From positions 101,352 through 135,849 of the forward strand of contig JAUJNZ010000001.1 in NCBI GenBank assembly GCA_030447905.1: a stretch of DNA of 34,498 nt, given 5' to 3'. The notes under the pieces were generated by a model that was not told the DNA's origin, did not search any database, and was given only the letters and a program-made list of their open reading frames with translations. The DNA is from Thermoleophilaceae bacterium (GTDB taxonomy: Bacteria > Actinomycetota > Thermoleophilia > Solirubrobacterales > Thermoleophilaceae). Each line of letters starts with the position of its first letter. The stretch's first letter is position 1. The translations under genes were made by a program, and so were the position numbers. This document shows positions 32,169 through 34,498 of the stretch, in pieces.

Positions 32169-33455
32169 ATGGTCGTCTGCGTCCTTGCTCCCCGCTTTGC
32201 CCTCCTTGCCGCGCTGCGGGCAGAGGCAGAGCGCCGCGCGAGCGCCGCGCCCCCGCCCACCTCCCTGATCTCCGAGCCTGTCGCGCTCGGGCCTCCACCC
32301 GGCGGCGTTCAGACCGTGGGGGATACCTCGCCGGCCGCGGAGGCGTTCGGCGTCGCGGCGGGGATGCGGGTGGGGGAGGCGCTGGCGCGCTGCCCCGAAT
32401 TGCGTCTCGTGCTCCCCGACCACGACGCCGTGCGGGCGCGGTGGGGAGAGGTGCTCGACCGCCTCGAGCGCATCGGCGCGGCACCCGAGTCAGACCGCGC
32501 CGGAGAGGCCTACTTCGACGCCGACGGCCTGCGCGGAATTCACGGCGGCCATCTGGAGGGCGTGCTCACGGCCGCCCGGCGGGCGCTCGAGCGCGGCGTC
32601 CGCCTCGGCGCCGGGCCGAGCCGCTTCGCCGCCTACGCCGCAGCGCTCGGCGCCCGCGCCCGGGGCGGGGCGAAGGTCGTTCCCGTCGGCGCGGTACGCG
32701 CCTACCTGGCGCCGCTCGAGGTCGACATGCTGCGCGCCCGGCCCGAGCTGTCAGAGCTCCCCGAGGTGCTCGAGCGCCTGGGCGTGCGCACGCTCGGCGA
32801 GCTCGCCGCCCTGCCCGCCCCCTCGATCTCGGAGCGCTTCGGCCATCCCGGCCTGCTCGCCCTCGACCTCGCCCACGGCCGCGACACCCCGCTCGCCCCG
32901 CGTCGGCCGCCCGAGCCCGTCGCCGAGCGGATCGAGCTGCCCGAGGCCGCCTCGGGGCCGCAGCTCGAGCGCGCGCTCGAGCTGCTCGTCGCGCGGCTGC
33001 TCGCCCGCCCCGAGCGCCGCGGGCGCACGGTACGCACGCTCGCGCTCTCGGCCCGCTTCGTCGAGGGAGGGAGCTGGCGCGCCGAGGCCACCCTGCGACA
33101 GGCGAGCGCCGACCCCGAGCGCCTGCGGCTCTCACTCGCCCCGCGCCTCGGCGAGCTGCCCGCGCCGGCGGAGTCGCTCGGCGTCGAGGTCGAGTCCTTC
33201 GGGCCGCCGGCGCACGACCAGGGGCGCCTCGTCCACGACGCCGCCTCGGCCGCCGCGGTCCGGCGAGCGCGGCTGGGTGAGGCGGTGCGCCACGCGCGCG
33301 CGGTAGCCGGCGAGGGAGCGGCGATGCGCACGCTCGAGGTCGACCCCGACTCGCGCGTGCCCGAGCGCCGCGCGGTGCTAGCGCCGTTTCCGGTCGAGCG
33401 AGCGCCCGGGTCGCGCGGGCGTGGGGGCGGGCGCTGGCAGGGCGGTGGGCGATGA
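32169..33455 (+). CDS. imuB: Y-family polymerase-like protein (ImuB/DinB type)
   Basis: This 428-residue protein starts MVVCVLAPRFALLAALRAE. FGVAAGMRVGEALARCPELRLV is the finger-region signature. SDRAGEAYFDADGLRGIHGG replaces the catalytic SxDE block. FAAYAAALGARAR, the helix-hairpin-helix LERLGVRTLGELAALP and a little-finger-like C-terminus follow. The first catalytic Asp (DxDxFxASVE) is missing, as in ImuB, which acts as an adaptor in error-prone repair with ImuA and DnaE2. The ATG at 32169 is just after a perfect SOS box. A GTG at 32121 with GGAGGA eight bases before it is an alternative, but it would put the SOS box inside the gene. No imuA or dnaE2 is visible nearby. Confidence 0.82.
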   Translation: MVVCVLAPRFALLAALRAEAERRASAAPPPTSLISEPVALGPPPGGVQTVGDTSPAAEAFGVAAGMRVGEALARCPELRLVLPDHDAVRARWGEVLDRLERIGAAPESDRAGEAYFDADGLRGIHGGHLEGVLTAARRALERGVRLGAGPSRFAAYAAALGARARGGAKVVPVGAVRAYLAPLEVDMLRARPELSELPEVLERLGVRTLGELAALPAPSISERFGHPGLLALDLAHGRDTPLAPRRPPEPVAERIELPEAASGPQLERALELLVARLLARPERRGRTVRTLALSARFVEGGSWRAEATLRQASADPERLRLSLAPRLGELPAPAESLGVEVESFGPPAHDQGRLVHDAASAAAVRRARLGEAVRHARAVAGEGAAMRTLEVDPDSRVPERRAVLAPFPVERAPGSRGRGGGRWQGGGR

Positions 33456-33700
33456 CGCCCGGCCTGCGGCGCCTCGGCGCCCCGCGCCCGGCCGCGGTGC
33501 GCGCGGGCCCGGGCGGTGTGCCGGCCCTACTCGGCCGCGCGCGCGTCGAGGCGGTACGCGAAGAGTGGGTTGTCGAGGATCGCTGGTGGACCGGCGAGCC
33601 GCTGCGGCGCCGCTACTTCGAGCTCGTCCTCACCGACGGGCGCGACGTGGTGGTGTTCCGGGAGCTGGGGGAGGGGAGGTGGTACGAGCAGCGAGGGTGA
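33452..33700 (+). CDS. DUF6504-like small protein
   Basis: This 82-residue protein overlaps the imuB stop as ATGA. Its core EAVREEWVVEDRWWTGEPLR, then RRYFELVLTDGRDVVVFREL, matches the short beta-strand protein usually found next to actinobacterial Y-family polymerases (DUF6504, recalled from memory). The function is not known. The coupling implies that it is SOS-induced together with imuB. Confidence 0.7.
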   Translation: MTPGLRRLGAPRPAAVRAGPGGVPALLGRARVEAVREEWVVEDRWWTGEPLRRRYFELVLTDGRDVVVFRELGEGRWYEQRG

Positions 33701-33712
33701 GGGATTCTCCGG

Positions 33713-33718
33713 TAAGCT
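33713..33718 (+). promoter_or_regulatory. TAAGCT -10-like hexamer
   Basis: TAAGCT ends six bases before the ATG at 33725 and overlaps the left arm of the inverted repeat there. It fits a leaderless promoter controlled by the antitoxin. Confidence 0.4.
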
Positions 33719-33743
33719 TTACTCATGAGGGAGCGAGTAAAGC
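33716..33743 (+). promoter_or_regulatory. Perfect 9-bp inverted repeat spanning the antitoxin start codon
   Basis: GCTTTACTC (33716-33724) and GAGTAAAGC (33735-33743) are exact inverted copies separated by ten bases, and the ATG at 33725 begins the spacer. MazE/AbrB-type antitoxins repress their own operon by binding such palindromes. In RNA the same arms could form a hairpin holding the start codon in its loop. Both modes are inference. Confidence 0.7.
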
Positions 33744-33979
33744 CCAGGCGGCGACGCGGGTACACGAGGATCTCGGGGAAGAACCAGGCGACGATTCCGG
33801 TCGAGGCCCTCGCCGAGGCGGGGCTTCGTCCGGGGGACGAGTTGAAAGTCGAAGTCGAAGGGGCGGGTCGCATCGCGCTCGTTCGCAGCGAGGACCCGCT
33901 CCTGCGGTATGCGGGCTCCCTGTCGGGCGTCTACCCACCCGGCTATCTCGAGGAGCTGCGCAGGGAGTGGGAGCGATGA
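33725..33979 (+). CDS. vapB: AbrB/MazE-type antitoxin (VapB-like)
   Basis: This 84-residue protein has a very basic head (MRERVKPRRRRGY) followed by the swapped-hairpin DNA-binding core TRISGKNQATIPVEALAEAG, then LRPGDELKVEVEGAGRIALV. The tail DPLLRYAGSLSGVYPPGYLEELRREWER is the toxin-neutralising arm. The ATG at 33725 lies in the spacer of a perfect inverted repeat. The stop overlaps the toxin start (ATGA), so the two are translated together. Confidence 0.88.
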   Translation: MRERVKPRRRRGYTRISGKNQATIPVEALAEAGLRPGDELKVEVEGAGRIALVRSEDPLLRYAGSLSGVYPPGYLEELRREWER

Positions 33980-34398
33980 CTTCGACACCCGCCGACAGAC
34001 CGGACCGGGTGCTCCTCGACTCAAGCGTGACCATCGCCTTCCTCGAGATCGGGGATGCTCTGCACAGCCGGGCGCGGGCGGCGCTCGAGCGTCATGCCGG
34101 AGCCCATATGCTCGTCTCCGTCCTCACCTACGCCGAGACACTCGTGCGTCCGCTGACATATGGAGGCTCTGTCCTCGAGATCGTCGAAGGCTTCATGCGC
34201 GAGGCGATCCATCGCATCGAGCCGGTGACGCCGGCGATCGCGCGCCGAGCGGCCGGCATGCGCTCGACGAATGGAGGACTGCGCCTCGTCGACGCCCTGA
34301 TCGTCGCGACGGGCGAGGAGCTCGCGGCCGACCGCATCTTGACCGCAGACGCGCGGTGGGCGTCGGCCAGCGATCGAGTGGAGCTCGTCGTCGGGTAG
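33976..34398 (+). CDS. vapC: PIN-domain ribonuclease toxin (VapC-like)
   Basis: This 140-residue PIN domain has Asp in VLLDSSVTIAFLE, Glu in LTYAETLVRPL, Asp in LRLVDALIVATG and Asp in LTADARWA, which together build the Mg-binding acidic site. All four are present, so activity as an RNA endonuclease is likely (family knowledge: VapC toxins cut tRNA or rRNA). ATG 33976 overlaps the antitoxin stop. The gene is intact. The pair lies next to the SOS-inducible imuB group but has its own promoter signals. Confidence 0.9.
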   Translation: MTSTPADRPDRVLLDSSVTIAFLEIGDALHSRARAALERHAGAHMLVSVLTYAETLVRPLTYGGSVLEIVEGFMREAIHRIEPVTPAIARRAAGMRSTNGGLRLVDALIVATGEELAADRILTADARWASASDRVELVVG

Positions 34399-34464
34399 GT
34401 CGGGCTGGCAACTTCGGATGAGCCATGATCCCTCACACGCACCGCTCCGCTGCAGATCCCGAAA

Positions 34465-34498
34465 ATGGGTGCCCGCATCGACCTCGAGGACGCCGAAG
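34465..34498 (+). CDS. Possible start of a gene running off the window
   Basis: The ATG at 34465 opens MGARIDLEDAE, in frame with LQIPK before it. There is no stop before the window ends. It is too short to assign. Confidence 0.2.
   Translation, partial: MGARIDLEDAE

Noticed and set aside
1-34498. CRISPR arrays, rRNA genes, complete insertion sequence or prophage
   Set aside because: No regularly spaced repeats, rRNA-like stretches, terminal repeats or phage genes were seen.

Overview
The window is a GC-rich bacterial chromosome segment. It probably comes from an actinobacterium of the class Thermoleophilia (Solirubrobacterales or a relative). I infer this from the base composition, the SigB/SigF-type sigma factor with a SpoIIE phosphatase, the Actinobacteria/Bacillus-type SOS box, the ImuB-like polymerase followed by a DUF6504 protein, and the block aroE - pilus genes - aroC - aroKB - aroQ - pepP. 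That is pattern recognition; no database was searched.

Layout. (1) 1-1120: debris (a truncated ATP-grasp-like start and a frameshifted cupin), a hairpin and a tRNA-Met(CAT) on the minus strand. (2) 1131-6138: glutamate formiminotransferase, a small membrane protein, an MBL-fold hydrolase, hisS and aspS. (3) 6177-7401: a broken Mutator-like transposase. (4) 7642-10311: a fused IscU-like/MnmA protein, an RsbW-like protein and a sigma factor. (5) 10396-16726: a broken hydrolase coupled to a phosphoribosyltransferase, then alaS, ruvX, mltG and aroE. (6) 16763-25658: a decayed accessory block with a broken secreted thioredoxin-like gene, a broken pilB ATPase, a gutted FIST gene, an intact PAS-GAF-GGDEF-EAL protein, a broken PAS-GGDEF gene, an intact SpoIIE phosphatase and a broken Ala/Pro-rich gene. 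(7) 25816-30096: aroC, fused aroK-aroB, aroQ and a Xaa-Pro peptidase. (8) 30195-34398: an MFS transporter and a frameshifted cupin on the minus strand, then an SOS-controlled imuB, a DUF6504 gene and a vapBC-type toxin-antitoxin pair.

How the genes work together. The housekeeping genes cover tRNA charging (hisS, aspS, alaS), tRNA wobble thiolation (mnmA), Holliday-junction processing (ruvX), cell-wall glycan release (mltG) and five steps of chorismate synthesis (aroE, aroC, aroK, aroB, aroQ). Many neighbours share start/stop overlaps (ATGA, GTGA, TTGA), which suggests translational coupling. The accessory block between aroE and aroC looks like what is left of a type IV pilus and c-di-GMP signalling locus. 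Only the GGDEF-EAL protein and the phosphatase still read through.

Three themes stand out. First, a TAGGCT-like hexamer lies 6-12 bases before several start codons, as expected of -10 boxes driving leaderless mRNAs. Second, frameshifts and internal deletions are frequent in accessory genes and absent from about 17 kb of conserved ones. Third, there are two uncommon fusions (IscU-like/MnmA and AroK/AroB), of which the first has lost a key cysteine.
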